Shown here in pieces: positions 22,654-36,602 of a DNA stretch of 64,000 nt. The position numbers were made by a program, and so were the translations under genes. The DNA is taken from assembly GCF_008831285.2 (NCBI RefSeq), contig NC_045146.1:19463149-19527148 (forward strand), read 5' to 3'. Within the stretch, counting starts at the first letter, position 1; each line of letters opens with the position of its first letter. The notes below the pieces were generated by a model. That model saw nothing but the letters and a program-made list of their open reading frames with translations. It ran no database searches and had not been told where the DNA came from. Origin of the DNA: Nymphaea colorata (taxonomy: Eukaryota > Streptophyta > Magnoliopsida > Nymphaeales > Nymphaeaceae).

Positions 22654-23938
22654 GTACTATTTAATATGTATTAGACGGTCTATTGGCACAAGAAGGAGAA
22701 ACTTCAGCTCTCGACTGGAGGGTGTGATGAAATATTTCATCCTACTTAGTAGAAGTGTGATGACTCTCGTTTTATAAAGTCATTTTCAATGATATTTTTT
22801 CGCATGTACAATTCCAAATTGTGCATCTGTTCATCTGATTTAATTTAAAGAACTGCCAAATTGTACTTTGTGATTTATGCGCACTAAGGCGATCCTTGTT
22901 AAAGCACATTATATTAGTGAAACTTTTATTAATGGAGCAAGGTGTATGTTCGACCCCCCGAACACGCATCCTTGTGAGTGCCACATCCCTGGAAGTGCCA
23001 CATGTATTTATTGCTCTTGCCTGAAGATTAAGAGACATGTGAATGCCCAAACCTTAGCACAAATTCATTGTGTACAGGCTCCTGTGCATGTCAAGTACCT
23101 CCAAAAGTGGGCCGGGGTACACTTGGCCTTTTCTTAAAGGCTATGCACCGTGCATGGCGAACAAGCTCTCCAAGGCTGCATTTCAGAATAGGTGAGTTTC
23201 ACATTTAATGCTGTTTCTGATTTCAGATTTAAAAAACTGTGAATATCAGATCAGAACCAGTTGGGATCTCAGATCCATAATTTTTTCAATGTAAAAAAGA
23301 TTTGCGTCTGAAATTTGCCATTTGTTTAAACAGCGGAATGTCTCGTGCAATGCTGATCTCACAGCATCAATCTATTATTAGATTTGCAAATATAAAATAG
23401 ATGACTAAAAATTGAAAATCTGTTGTTAAAAAAATAATCGGTACAGAAGCATTAGTGACAATTGGTGGTGCCGGAACAATTTATTTATAATAAAATAGGA
23501 ATCCAATCTGATACAATTTCCTAATTTCATGTTTATTTCTCTTCCAGATTTGTTCTTTTCAACAGGACCCAGCTACAGCTAACAATCGAGAATCAAAGTC
23601 TTTCTTACAAGAACGAAGAAGTTTCAAAAGTTCCTTGCTACGATAAAAGCCAAGCTCTAAACTTGGCAGGGTATTCCACCCCATGAGCCAGAAAGTTTTA
23701 GCCACGGGGCACTTGCATTGGTGACACAAATCTGGTGTCTGCATATAACTTTAGAATTATAGCAATGTAATTTTGATGGGTAGGTGTGGGCAGTGGCCTA
23801 CCCCAGCCAACAAGTAACCCCGCTATTGACCCCATCCCTTCATAGCAAACATTTGATAGGAATTCTAAGAATCTGGCGTTATATGCAAGCAGATCAAATG
23901 TCAATCCGTTACAATCGAATATCGAACTCGAATTGAAT
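22654..23938. other. Gene-free stretch
   Basis: No supported gene. Near 23780-23820 the phrase GTGTGGGCAGTGGCCTACCC is reminiscent of ends of the hAT-like MITE family found at 56584-56759, but boundaries cannot be set. Confidence 0.4.
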
Positions 23939-23939
23939 C

Positions 23940-24104
23940 CAGGTATGAGGGGGGCTGAATTAAAGTTTCTAAATTTTGATAAAAATTAAAATATTATTTT
24001 TGATATAAGACAAATGAAATTTTTTTAAAACTTACGTGTAAATTAAAAAAAAAAATATTTTGAGGTGGGGCTAGGAGCCCCCATGCTCCGCCCCTTCCTA
24101 ATTT
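23940..24104. mobile_element. Decayed hAT-like MITE
   Basis: Left end about CAGGTATGAGGGGGGCTG and right end AGCCCCCATGCTCCGCCCCT. The interior is AT-rich, like the intact 176-bp element at 56584-56759 (GTGGGGC near the right end, CTCCGCCCCT terminus). No target-site duplication is preserved. Confidence 0.4.
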
Positions 24105-26674
24105 GAACAATTGAGTCAAGATCTTTTCCAATTATACGCCAACTGGAAAGTTCAACATAAAAATCCAAGAAGATATATCTCATGAACAATTAGTCATAAT
24201 CTAATGAAACAATCAGGCGTGGGTTTTGAGTCAACTGTCCAGCAATCACATGGGCCACCACTCATAAAGTTGGATTTAGCACTCCCACTTGTCGCCCAAA
24301 GATAACTCTAAACGTCGCCGTTACAAGTGTTGCGTGCAAGGAACAAATGTAGGCCCATGTGGTGGACAACTTCCCGCTGCCCCTTATGCTTCAATCATTC
24401 TATTCTCTTCCTCATTTTTTTTTTTTTTACCTGCACCAACTTATCTTTTTATTTATCCATGTCAAAAGTTTTTTTCGTTTTTATTTTACCACGCTCAGTT
24501 GAGCAACTATCGCCAATGATAATTTTAATTTTGCCCATCCAATGGACCTTAGTAGACTGGTTTCGTTTCCTAATTAATAATAATAATTGAAAAGTCCAAT
24601 GCGTCTTTAAAAAAAGAAAAAAAATAAATGACATTTTTCTATAATGAAACCGCTTGTCTCTTTTGAGAAGTATTTCTCGATGCAATGCTGTTGGGAGATG
24701 GTCTCCCTATCATCAATAAAAGAGATTGCTTTCAAGAGGTATTTCAAACTCTTCTTTCATGCTTGATTTTCACCGTTTAATCTCATTAGAATCCGTGACC
24801 AAAATTTAAAACTTTGTCGCTGAAAAACAATCACTGAGTTGGTATTAGACACGATTTATGATGCGGTGATGGTTTCTGGTGGTTTATTTTAGTTGATGAA
24901 TTTATAAATTTTAATCACTTGGCGTATGATTTCATTGACTATATATATATATTTTGACCATATTGAAATTCGATGCATTGATCGAGCGGCATGCCCTGAG
25001 AAGCCTGTGGATTTCTCCATCTAAACATGAACAAAGAAACCTACAAATCATATATCTATAAATGCACCAAACCGTATGCTTTGCAAAGCCAGCGGATTTT
25101 CTCTATTTAAACTAAATGAAGATATATATATATATATATATATTAAATGCTAGAAACTGACACTAGATCACCTGCATATTTGGAAAGAGAGCATTATCAC
25201 CGTTGTTTTGTGCATTGCCATGAATTCCTCCACATGCGTGTGAAATCCTCAAATTATAGGACATCGGTCCCCACAATGCAAACCTTCTAGGTCAGATCTC
25301 GTTGGTAATCAGATTTGGGCAAGGACGCAAATAAACAAAAAAGGAAAAAAAGAAAAAATTATTGTTTTTTTCTGTCAAGTTTATTATGCATGCTATTAGT
25401 TAGATATATTTAAATAGTGGTCGGATGATTAAAATTGAAAAGTTCAATTCTAAAATGAAAAAAAAACACTATAAACTGTCACTGCACCTTAATTCATCAC
25501 TAATGCCGATGTTGTGATTGTTTTTAGTAACAAAAAAATAAAAATTTGAGCGGTGTTCACAAATTTATACAAGTATACATATAGAAAATCTGTAGCAAAT
25601 TGATGTGCATGTCAAATTTATGTCTAAAAGACGGCTATAAATATCTTGTCCACATGAGTCCATATTTTGGCTAACCTACAAAAAGAATATCATTCGCACA
25701 CATGCCCAAACATTAAAGATATATGAATGTATCGGATTTAAGTCTGCGCCAACTGCCATCTCAGGATCAGAACCAGATGTAAAATATGAATATGCAAGAT
25801 AAATACTGATCATGAATGCCCATTGATTTCAGACACCAGTCAGATTCAGTAACAAGATCCTGTATTAATTTCAAATCCAAATACTAATTGGATCAACCGG
25901 GTTGAATTAAAACTGTATATCAGTATTTCTCTCTCTTTCTAGGTGCCATATTTCCTGTGTGCAGTGGGGAGAACAAATTAACTTTTCCAGTCAAAGTAAA
26001 TAAGATGAAACGCTTTTCCATTCTAGAGAAAGCCTGCGTCTCTCTCTCTCGATATATATATATATATATATATATTTGTGTGTGTTAAATTATTCTATTA
26101 AATAATCCAATTACAACGCATAGATGGCTGGCCGTTTGAATCAATTTCAAAAATCAAAGGTTCACAACTTTCAATAATTTCAACTCCACATTTTTTTTTT
26201 TAAATGAAAGAAACGGTCCTAAGTACATACAGAATCAAATGGACAACTGTCTGCACCAACTTTTCGTTCACGGGAGAAGAGAGAGAAGATTCTGCCAAAC
26301 TGTAACAATCAATCAATTTGATCATCACAAGCTAAATTTACAAACTAAGTTTCCAAGGCACAAAATCAAATACACATGTAGATACAACCTCCATAGTTGA
26401 AGAAGAAGAAGAAGAAGAAGAAGAAGGGAGAGGACAGAGTACTAAAGAGCACCCAGAAAAACAAAACCTTGAAAGAATGATAAATAAGTCTATATGAGAT
26501 GGGTACGATATGAAGAACAAAGCCAGAAACTACAAAGTAATAACATAATCACAGACAGAACAGAAGTATTTGCAGTTATCTTACAGAAGGCCATAAAGTT
26601 GAAGCCATCCTTTCCACGCCATAACGACAGAAACAAAGAGAGGGGTACCGTTTCAGCAAATCTTGCTTCTTCCC
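24105..26674. other. Gene-free flank downstream of PCaP1-like gene
   Basis: Contains (TA)n near 25121-25143 and (TC)n(TA)n near 26039-26076, plus a (GAA)n tract near 26398-26427. The last ~350 bases are probably 3' UTR and terminator of the minus-strand gene that follows. No other gene is supported. Confidence 0.45.
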
Positions 26675-28418
26675 TCATGCCTTGGCCGCCTCCTCCGGCT
26701 GCTTCTCCACCACCGGAGCTGATTCGGCCGGCGTTTCCTCCTTCTTCTCCACCGCTATCTCTTCTTTCTTCTCCTCCTCAACCACCACAGTGGCGCCTTC
26801 TGATTCTGTAACTACGAGTTTTTCTGCCTCAACTGTGACTGCAGTTGCTGATTCTGATTCTGCAGGTGCGGGCGGAGGTGGGGTCTCTACTTCCACATCT
26901 TTGGCCGTTTCCTTTGGTTTTTCTTCAACGGGTATGATGATAGACACCTTCTCGAAGACGTAGAAGACAGTGGTAGAGACAAGAACCGGTCCATACTTTG
27001 TTGAAGCCTCTGCTGCGTGCTTTGCTCCAGGGAATTCTGATTCAGAAGATGTGGATCGTTTATTACTATTGTCATGACTCTAATACCTTCTTATTTATTG
27101 ATAATCGATGTTTTGTATTTGATATCATGATGATGGGCATGATATGACCATGGCAAATATTAACTTTGTAGGTTCAGAAAAAAAAATTGGTGTTTTGATC
27201 ATGAGGATAACAATCAGACAGTGGATTAGGATGATGGTGGTCATCGTGAGGTCACTGATAGGGACTTAGAGTTGCTGTCATGTCTTTTAGAAGTCTGATG
27301 ATCATGATAATGATGATGATGTTATAGGATGGCTCTTAATGAAAAAGATGAAATCATGATGACCATGATATGTTGATGATGTAACTGATTGATTATCATT
27401 GAAAATATGAACCTAATACGACTTCAAACTTCGAAGTACAATTTCTTCTCTCTCCTGTAATTACGTACTTGGTTTTGGCACCTCCATTGGCGGTATTGTA
27501 GCGAGAGTATAAATCAATATTGGTAATTTAAATAGGCGGTGATATATATATATATGAAGATACATACCAATCTTGGCTAACTCATCAAGGAACTTTTGAA
27601 CTAACGCAGAGTGCTTCTTTAGCCCTGAAGATTTCCGCTCCTTCACAACTGTCTGCAAGATTTCACCGGGGTTAAATTCTTATGAGATTTGGAAAAGCAA
27701 TTAAATGAAAAAAAGGAACAGATCAGGATCAAAGACGAAGAACAGACAACTAATTTTTTCTCACTACAGTCGAGGAAACATTCTCGGATTTTCAATTACC
27801 TTAATCTCAATTGCTGAAGCTTCATATATTTCGACGATCTTGGGAGTCAGCTCACCCTTCTTCTCTTCAAACTCCTTGTTGATTTCCTCCTATACCCACC
27901 ACAGAAAAGAAACCAAATAGGTGAGAACATAGGAAAATTGAAATGAATAACAGATGCCTCTTTAGCTCCATAAGAATAGTTTAATTATGGTTTTGCTTAC
28001 TCTCTTTTCCTACGCTCTGCGCCTTGTGATAACGCAATATTTATTTTCTGATCAGTTTAGAATATTTAATTTTCTACATGGTCATATTAATATACTGAAA
28101 CTCTTTATTGTGCAATCATACCCCTCAGAAACATCTGTCATGTGCTTCTGTCTGTTCAGAAAAAGTACTATAGTAATCAATTTTTCATGCTAAGAGAAAT
28201 ATGAAGAGAGAGAGAGAGAGAGAGTTTATGGTAAACAGAACAGGAAGAATCAAGAAAAGAGACTGAGGACCAACTGAAGAGGAAAAGAAGAGGAAGGAAA
28301 AGATCACCTTTAAGTCTTCAAAGGCCTTGTTTGCCTCAGCAGCACCCTTTTTCTTGCTGTTGGGCTTGTCAAAGAACTTCTTCATTGTGGGGAGGACCTT
28401 TTCCTTCCAGTAACTCAT
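26675..28418 (-). CDS. PCaP1: PCaP1/DREPP plasma-membrane cation-binding protein
   Basis: Four exons on the minus strand: 28418-28308 (37 codons), 27889-27800 (30), 27652-27568 (28 plus one base) and 27036-26675. All introns are GT-AG, phases 0, 0 and 1, giving 215 aa. The N-terminus MSYWKEKVLPTMKKFFDKP, the core EEINKEFEEKKGELTPKIVE, then FLDELAKIEFPGAK and TTVFYVFEK match the plant DREPP family (PCaP1 of Arabidopsis). Those proteins sit on the inner face of the plasma membrane, bind divalent cations, calmodulin and phosphoinositides, and affect cytoskeleton and signalling. The Lys-rich first 25 residues fit the lipid/calmodulin-binding part. The Glu/Val/Ala/Pro-rich tail (about 130-215) fits the acidic cation-binding part. 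Position 2 is Ser, whereas Arabidopsis PCaP1 has a myristoylated Gly2. Family assignment is firm; the exact paralogue is not. Confidence 0.92.
28204..28225. repeat. (GA)n tract in PCaP1 intron 1
   Basis: About ten GA units inside the intron between exons 1 and 2, i.e. (CT)n on the transcribed sense strand. Confidence 0.8.
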
Positions 28419-28790
28419 CTTTCCTTTCTTTTCTCACCTCTTCAACCCCAAAATCAGAAATTGAGAAGAGCTTATGGGATTCTTTTTCCTGCGAAGGGAA
28501 ACCAGACCAAAAGATCTAAAAAAGCAAAGGGAAAAATATACATATGATATGAACAATCAGAATTTGATTGAAAGGTTACTGATGATAGAAGAAGAACAAA
28601 CAATTTAAAGACCAAACACTTTTGTTCATCTCCAAAAATGGAATAACAAAAAAAAAAAAATCATAACAATATTCAGACCTCTAGAGAGAGAGAGAGAGAG
28701 AGAGCGAGATTTGAAGGAGAAGGCGTTGTCTGCCTCTGCTGTTAGCCAACTGTCTTTCAAGTCCTTGGGGGCAGATATTATAGAACGTGA
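28419..28790 (-). promoter_or_regulatory. Probable 5' UTR and core promoter of PCaP1-like gene
   Basis: Upstream of the start codon on the minus strand. A (GA)n run at 28683-28705 reads as (CT)n in the sense direction, common in plant 5' leaders. Further up, 28775-28783 reads TATAATATC in the sense direction, a possible TATA-like element. The transcription start is not determined. Confidence 0.3.
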
Positions 28791-29737
28791 AGCTTACTAA
28801 ATAACCCTGATTCTCCCCAAAAACTACAGGAATGGCCATCCACATCCCTTGCTGGCACAAGCTGTTCATCTTTCTCCCAGCTAAGAGCAATTAGGTCCAC
28901 CTTGACCATGTCCCTCGCCAAAAGACCAGAACGCCCCTGACATAAGATTTTATTTTTTCTTCTACAAAAGTCTCTCTCTCATGACCTTGTCTAGGAAAAG
29001 CAGTTTCTTACTGAATATTTCCTTGTCATACTACAAGCAAAACTTCAGGATTGAAATGGTTAAGAAAATGAAAAAGTCTGGTTTCTACAGCGGCTCGATA
29101 ATGCTAAAATGATCATCAGGTGCCTTAAAAGCACATTGGAACCAATCTTTCTTGAATGAAATCATTTTCATTTGAATTGAATTCATATTAAGTTACATTG
29201 GATATAATCTAAAATGCAATTTAAAAGTTTCATGTTTTGCTTAGCGTAAGTGGGTTCTTGATAGATAATAGAATAGATGGTTCGAGATTCTTTGTTCAAA
29301 CTAAGAAGAAAAATGCCTTACCATCCGAAGTTTGAATTCCAAGGGTTTTCAAGATTTCTTCCTTTCGTGTTATACACAGAAAGATGACAATTTTGACCCA
29401 TCTCTATCTCCTCTTATATTAAATTTTTGTTCTTTGTAATTTTGAATGCCTGTGCTCATGAAAGTTAGGGTTCAACATTTTCAACTGATGTTGTTTTCAG
29501 CAAACCCCGCCATCCGAATATGCTAATGGTGTGCAATAGTATAATATAAATTAATGATCACAAAAATCGAATTCAATGTTATAAAAAGAATTAATTTGGT
29601 GGCTTAGATTTATTAACACATTAAATTCAATCTAAACATGATTTTTTCACATTCAATATAATAGTTTCAGATATTCTCCATACATTTTGCAGGGTTGAAT
29701 TCCAAGGAAACGTCCCAAATAACGTATTATGTCTCCA

Positions 29738-29816
<79 letters not shown>

Positions 29817-30840
29817 AGATGGTTGTTGGATGATAAAATATTTAGAAATTATTGGTTAGCAACAACAGTTTATGGTGTTTTTTAATGACGATTTATGGTG
29901 CTTTTAATGAAAGACATTTAACATTTAACATCTGGCAACCTGGCAATTCAATTTTGTGCCTCTTTCTCTCTCTTGTTATGTATAGAAAATAGATAGCTAA
30001 AAAATCCTCATATACTAAACCTCATGGAGATCATTTGGCCATTGATTACAAGGAAATCAGACAACAGAGATTAAGTTGCAAATGTAAAATAATTCAAAAT
30101 AACTTTTAAAGGAAGAGAGAGAAAAAGGAAAATAAATAAATGAATTTCATTAAACAAATTCCCTTATAAAAAAATTCAAACGTTTGAAAAAATAATTTGA
30201 CTTCTATGTTTGTACCTTAAATTTTATGTAATCTTTATTGATTCTGGTGTTTGGGTACGGTACTAGGAAGTTGAAATTTCTTACGCATATAAAGTTGAGT
30301 ACTAATTCAAATGTGGGAAGCTCATTTTCTTGTGACACAAGAGAAGGAATAGTTCACCTAACCCAAGTTGCGGTTCTTCATTTTCTTTCCCCAAAGAAAA
30401 ATAGAAAAAACTTGGGCGGCTGCCCGTCATTCCCGATGAGAACAGGGTTATTTTAGGCACCCACGACACGGAGGACACGGGCGTAATTAATTGGATGATA
30501 TAGGGGCAAAGAGAGGGGGGCCGCCTGTCAAAATGGTGGCAGCTGTGTCTAGCCTTATTGAGGGTGGCTCGCTCGTTGTGGGACCCACCCTGTGATGACA
30601 GGATGTCCACGTCGACGGGCCCCACCTCCTCCTTCCCCTCCCTCCACTTCCTCTCACATGGCTTCGCTGGCCTCTGGGCAGAAGACGTACCTCCCCCACC
30701 CCCCACCTCCACCTCCCAATCCTCCCCCGTTAACCGAATTATTACCAAATGCCACCCACCCTGTAAAAGAAAGAATAATATAATAATATCACACCAAATT
30801 TACTTGTCTCAAGCGTGTCGGTCATTTTTTTTCTTTACTT
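28791..30840. other. Gene-free stretch upstream of PCaP1-like gene
   Basis: Contains (TA)n(GA)n at 29741-29816. A GC-rich block (about 30420-30730) has CCCACC/CCTCC-rich sequence that opens proline-rich frames on the plus strand; I consider these compositional. No gene is supported. Confidence 0.45.
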
Positions 30841-30841
30841 A

Positions 30842-31070
30842 CCAGGGCGGACCTGAGAAGCAACTAAATTTCAAGCCTTTCAAAAATTTTGATTTAAATT
30901 AATAGTAAAACAAATGAGGGGCACAATATATAAATAAGTGAATAACGAGGGGCATGCATATATAAATAAACAAATCTAATCAGAGGATCTAAAATGTTAA
31001 TAACTGACATTTGTGAACCTGTGTGTGCAGTTGCCTACACAAGCCCAAATTTGAACCCTCCCCTGGACTA
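30842..31070. mobile_element. Possible hAT-like relic
   Basis: Starts near CCAGGGCGGACCTGAG, like the CAGGGGCGGA ends of hAT MITEs. It has AGGGGCACAATATATAAATA and GAGGGGCATGCATATATAAA inside and ends near AACCCTCCCCTGG. Boundaries are approximate and no duplication is seen. Confidence 0.25.
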
Positions 31071-32034
31071 GTACGTTTGTTATGACGGGAAGGGGATACA
31101 AAGCCAAGGCACTCTTCTTTCATTTAAGGGTTCACAACTGTCCGCTTGCATGAGAGTTTCTTCTACTAGTTACTAATCTATCAGCTAATGCAAACATCAT
31201 AAGATAAGAATGAGATATCCTATTAAACCGTACAAAAAAAGTAGATATAAAAAAAATTAAATATTCAATTAAGAAATCGATCTTATTCAAGTTTAAGAAA
31301 TGACATCGGATCATATTCCAATTCAAGTATACATAAATGTCTCCTTGGATTAGTTTTTAATATCATATATTCAATGCCTTTTACATTTTGAAAAGCGGCC
31401 AGATTCGGTTCAAACTTCATATTCATATACAAATATAATTTTTTGTTTTTGTATTCGAATATATAAATATCCAAAAAAACAGATCCGGTCAAATGTATAT
31501 CTGATTCAAATCTAATCCACTCAACTCTTATGTGAGCTTCCTTTTCAAGCTGTAACAAAGTTCTGGTTATGGAATAATGTGTTCAAACTTGATTACGGGC
31601 TTTAGCGTGTTGCCTTTGTTCGCTTGCTTGACACATCACGTTTCCAAAAAAATGAAGACACAATCCAAATCCTGTAGTTTTTGGCATTTGGTAGAACTTA
31701 TGGGAAGGACCAGGAAATGAACAACTCGTTTGGAATAGCACGGCTTTGACCAGTGACATAGAGATCTAGTTATTGGGGACTTAGGAACAAGACCTATATT
31801 GTTATTATTATTATTATTGAAATCAAGACAATTGGGGACCAAGAAATTTGTGGTTGCGGCTGACACAAGTATCTAAAACATGGGAGACACTAATGAACTA
31901 AATTATATGAATATGTAAAGGAAATTATTTGGGTATACATAGGCAACTTCCCGCACAAGCCCAATTCAAGCCCCTCCACTGCCAGAGGATCCAGCTGAGC
32001 TCGGTCCACGTTTTAGCTACGCTCAAGTTGTGCA
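31071..32034. other. Gene-free AT-rich stretch
   Basis: 31190-31530 resembles the AT-rich interior of the GATGTCAAT-ended family (TATTCAAGT, AATTCAAGT, ATTCAAATC phrases). (TTA)n lies near 31801-31818. The phrase CACAAGCCCAATTCAAGCCC near 31953 is related to one near 31038. No gene is supported. Confidence 0.4.
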
Positions 32035-32042
32035 GTTACTGG

Positions 32043-32397
32043 TAAGCCTGGTCATCGGGTCGGGTCAGCCTGATGAGGAGTTGGGTTCGAACCGATTGAC
32101 ACTCGAAACTTAGGCCCAAGCCCAACCCAACACTTAAAACCTGAGCTCGAGCTCGGCTCGATTCAATTAAAAATATATGTTTTAAATAGAAAATAATATA
32201 TAAATATAATTAATCATAATAAAATATTATATTTATATATAAAAGTTAATAAAATATATATTAAAAAAATCTTATTAAACCGAACCAGGCTTAAACGGGT
32301 CCGCCTGGGCTGGCTCGATAACTGATCAGGCCGGCCCGATGCCCTGTTTCTTGAGCTCGGACCACGTATTGAATACCGGTCCCAACGCCCAGCGTTA
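32043..32397. mobile_element. hAT-like MITE, 355 bp, with imperfect 8-bp TSD
   Basis: Left end TAAGCCTGGTCATCGGGTCG; right end reverse-complemented TAACGCTGGGCGTTGGGACC, an imperfect terminal inverted repeat. Flanking 8-mers are GTTACTGG (32035-32042) and GTTATTGA (32398-32405), 6 of 8 matching. Both arms are GC-rich (GAGCTCGAGCTCGG; GGCCGGCCCGATGCCC) around a very AT-rich core. A related element is at 62360-62656. Confidence 0.65.
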
Positions 32398-32405
32398 GTT
32401 ATTGA

Positions 32406-32817
32406 GGGTGAGCCCAGGTGAGTCCGGTTATTAATTTTAGTGGATGCGTCATTTCCAACCTGGTTCTAGGCCCAGTATTTGAGTTAAGTAGGGTTCAGAT
32501 AGTTTATGTGGGCCTTTTGGGCATTAAAGAGACATTCATTGAGTACAAGGCAACTAAAAAAAAAAAAGACGCACCTGTGATGCACATCTTGGCGATTAAA
32601 ATATGTCCAATAATTTGGATTAGCCATTAATTTATTTTTTGCGTTCAAGGCAATGAGCCGCTCTTGCATGGTCGAAAATAGCTTTCCAATTAATTTTCTA
32701 CTAAAAAATTGCGACTCAGTGACCTCTTAACACGGTGAATTGTGGCGCCAAAAACTTTCGCTTCCAATACATATATACAACATTATGCAAGGATAAATAC
32801 TAAAACATCAAATGACA
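32406..32817. other. Gene-free stretch
   Basis: No gene or clear element recognised between the hAT-like MITE and the tandem duplication. Confidence 0.5.
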
Positions 32818-32819
32818 TA

Positions 32820-33055
32820 AACAAGCAAGATATAAAAATAAGTATAAGCAGGAGCAGAAAACTCTACTCCACCAATAAGTAAATGAACCTGATCAAGAAA
32901 CTTGGATATCCCAAATGCTTAAATTAAACAAACAATACACAGAACAAAGCAAGACATAAAAATAAGTATAAGCAGGAGGAGAAAACCCAAACCCTACCAA
33001 TAAGTAAATGAACCTGATCAAGAAAAAATGCTTAAATTAAACAAACAAAAACACA
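32820..33055. repeat. Tandem duplication, ~115-124-bp unit x2
   Basis: Two copies share AAGCAAGATATAAAAATAAG, TATAAGCAGGAG, CCAATAAGTAAATGAACCTG and ATGCTTAAATTAAACAAACA in the same order. Small indels vary the spacing. Confidence 0.8.
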
Positions 33056-35345
33056 AAACACTAACTATTTAGCAAAGCAAAATGATAGGAACTGATTCAC
33101 ACATATGTTAACACCACCCTCCTTTTATATATATATATATATATATTTGCGAGAGAAGAGATTGGTAGGTTGCTAGTTTCTGTTTTGAATGTTTTATGTG
33201 AGATTGAGACACCAAAAACAAGCTGAGCCTAAAAAAAAAAAAGGCAAAAGATTAAAAGGGCTTTCGGCGTTCAGCCTGGCAATGGTCTTCCCCCTTACCC
33301 TGAATAAATATAGATATGCGATGATGAAGAAGACAAATTTTACGGTGGCTGCAGCTTTTATGTGGGGGAGACATGGAAAAGCAAGGGGCTGAGAGTTGTC
33401 GTCTCTGGTAGGGGCAGAGTACCCTGATGAGTTGCAGTCTGAAGGGAAGGCCACTACTTCTGTCATCAACATGGCGGTGAACTGGTTTTCCATGGCGTCC
33501 GGCGCCATGAACGGAGATGGTCATGTCCTCACCTACCAAGGGGCCACTCGGCCGCCGTCTTCACGCCTCGCTTCTGTTATCTATGTCGGTGCCTACACGC
33601 ATCTGTCATGCATCGCATACGATGTCGAAAAGCGTCCCGTATCGGCGGCCAAAACGATACGGCACTTTCTGTCGTAAGATATTCTTTTTGTTTTGTTTTA
33701 TTTTTTTTTTTAAATTTTTGGAATTTCTTTTAAGATTAAAAAAAAGTGAAACGGGCCAAGGCAATTTTGGGTTGTGTCCAACATGTCTATCAAATTATGC
33801 CAAGAAATTGACATCTTTTGTTTGTCTTCCCAGTCAGGTTGGGGTTAGGTATATCAACAGATTGGATTGGAATAATATTTACTCTTTATTATATTGTCTT
33901 TTTTTGAATGTTCACATATTTGGATTCGAATTAAATTTATATCACATTAGAACTTAAACTCGATCCATCCGAATCTAAAATTTCTATATTCACATCCACA
34001 TCCCACTATTATCTCGAATTCAAACCGCATTATAATATGCTAAGATACAACTTTCAGATATATGGATAATGGATATATGCTATTATTTAAAACTAAATCC
34101 GTTTGCATCCAAATATGAATTTGATCAGATATTCACTTAAATTCAAATCAAAATATGTTCGAGTATCAATTTCTTAAATCTGAATCCACTTCAATCTCTT
34201 AATAAGATATCAAAACTTTTTTATAGGTCATTATTTTTGTAACAGTTGGATCAAATATTTAATCTAAATCGGATTTATTGACATTCCTAATGCGTGTGAA
34301 AGCTCTTGTTTATACAAAACAATTTAGGTTTCTTTTTCCTCCGCATCTTCCTCAGTTTCCCATTTTATTATTCTTAAAAGGCTTGTAGAGAAATATCGCT
34401 TTCATCACCATCGTGCCAGGACAATGATTTAATGGTTTATATAACCTTTCTTGTTAAGAACTTCATTTTCGCCCGGCAAAACTTCAGCTTTCCATTGAAT
34501 TCATAAGCTTTCTCATAGAAGATGTTAATAAAAAAAAACTATTTTCATGCTTTCAAGGTTTTCTTTTTTATCTTTTATTTTTTTTTGATAAAGAAATATT
34601 TTGAATTTGAAATTTTAGAAAGCTTCGGAGAAGCTCTGAATCCTCTTTTGCCCATGTATTTTGCGGGAAGATAGCTAGAAAGGAACTAGTCTGGATGTTA
34701 AGTTGGCATTTCCATCAATATATCATCCCTAACTTAAAATCCTACCTTGGATTCTTACAAAAAGTCACTATTCAACCACCAAACAATGATGGTGACGTGA
34801 AGAAAATCCTTCCTTCACTTAACCTTGAAGATTGGTTTTTAATTGAAAATTTCTAAACCGCCAGCTCCTTCTCTCTCCCTCTCTTATATATATATATTTG
34901 TGTGTGTGGGTGTGTGGTCTTAAAAGTGATTTGATGAGAAGTATGTATTATTATTACTTTTTACTTTAATAATGTTTTTTCAATGGTTTAAAAATAAACA
35001 CCTTATATAACATCGAAATTTTGATAGTAGAAAAATCAAACTTTTACAAACATAAATTGATAGAACATGATTTACATTAGATTTGTGTTTACAAATACAT
35101 TAAGATGTTCACGTTTTGCTTAAAACATTTTTAACACAAATTTCAGAGTTCTGGTTTTTCTCTTACCTAAGTATTCTGGTATTTACCAACTGATGGGTTT
35201 GAGTTGGGTTGGGTGGCATGTTATAGCCACGCCAAGTCTTTAGTTCAGTTTTTGATGGTATTGAAGAATGTTGAGCTTGAGAATAGAAGTGCCATTTGGG
35301 AGGCTAAGTAGTCGGTTTCTTGTCCCTCCCTTTTCTCCATATCTT
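33056..35345. other. Gene-free stretch
   Basis: Includes (TA)n near 33126-33147, an unassigned frame at 33396-33677, and 33955-34286, an AT-rich segment ending GGATTTATTGACATTCC that looks like a decayed member of the GATGTCAAT-ended family. No gene is supported. Confidence 0.4.
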
Positions 35346-35346
35346 T

Positions 35347-36091
<745 letters not shown>

Positions 36092-36602
36092 GGATGTGAG
36101 TGATTCATATATGTATTTAAACGAAATTTGAATCCAAGTTATTGGATTCAATTAGAAAATTAGCATCCAATTTTGTAACGCGCTGGAGGATCTGGTGATA
36201 GAATTTTGCTTATCCAATCTGACGGATATCCAATTTTTTATGGACATGCAAATCTGACTAAAGTAAAATTGACGTACATTTTTGAGAAAGGAGCAGACCC
36301 TTATATGCCAGACTAGATGAGAATTATATAGACCATAAATTTCAAGAACATCGAATTGTGGATATTAAGTTAAGAAAAATTTGAAAAGAAATACCTCTCA
36401 TGCAAGGAAACAAACTTACAGATACAGTTTGCTTTCTATTTTTGCAACTTAATCTGAACAATCTAATTTAGTTGGTCTACAAATCTTATTCAATCTAAGT
36501 ACATAAGGATCTGGTAGCTATCTGTTTCTTGTATGTTTAGATCCAACTCGGAGTCAAATTAAGTAATTGTCAAATAGTGAAATATGTAATCCGTTGACAT
36601 CC
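36092..36602. mobile_element. AT-rich nonautonomous element, GGATGT ends
   Basis: Left end GGATGTGAGTGATTCATAT; right end reverse-complemented GGATGTCAACGGATTACATA. About 511 bp, AT-rich, with repeated TTGAATCCAA / GATATCCAATTTT phrases. It resembles 14409-14893 in ends and composition. No perfect target-site duplication. Confidence 0.4.

Noticed and set aside
26682-26963. Ser/Ala-rich plus-strand frame
   Set aside because: Antisense of the last PCaP1-like exon, whose splice structure and family match are clear.
30302-30783. Overlapping proline-rich and glycine-rich frames
   Set aside because: Produced by a CCCACC/CCTCC-rich block; several frames are open together, which indicates composition rather than coding.
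33396-33677. 93-codon plus-strand frame in GC-richer DNA
   Set aside because: No homologue recognised; a CCGTATCGG...CGATACGG inverted phrase near its end suggests repeat DNA instead.
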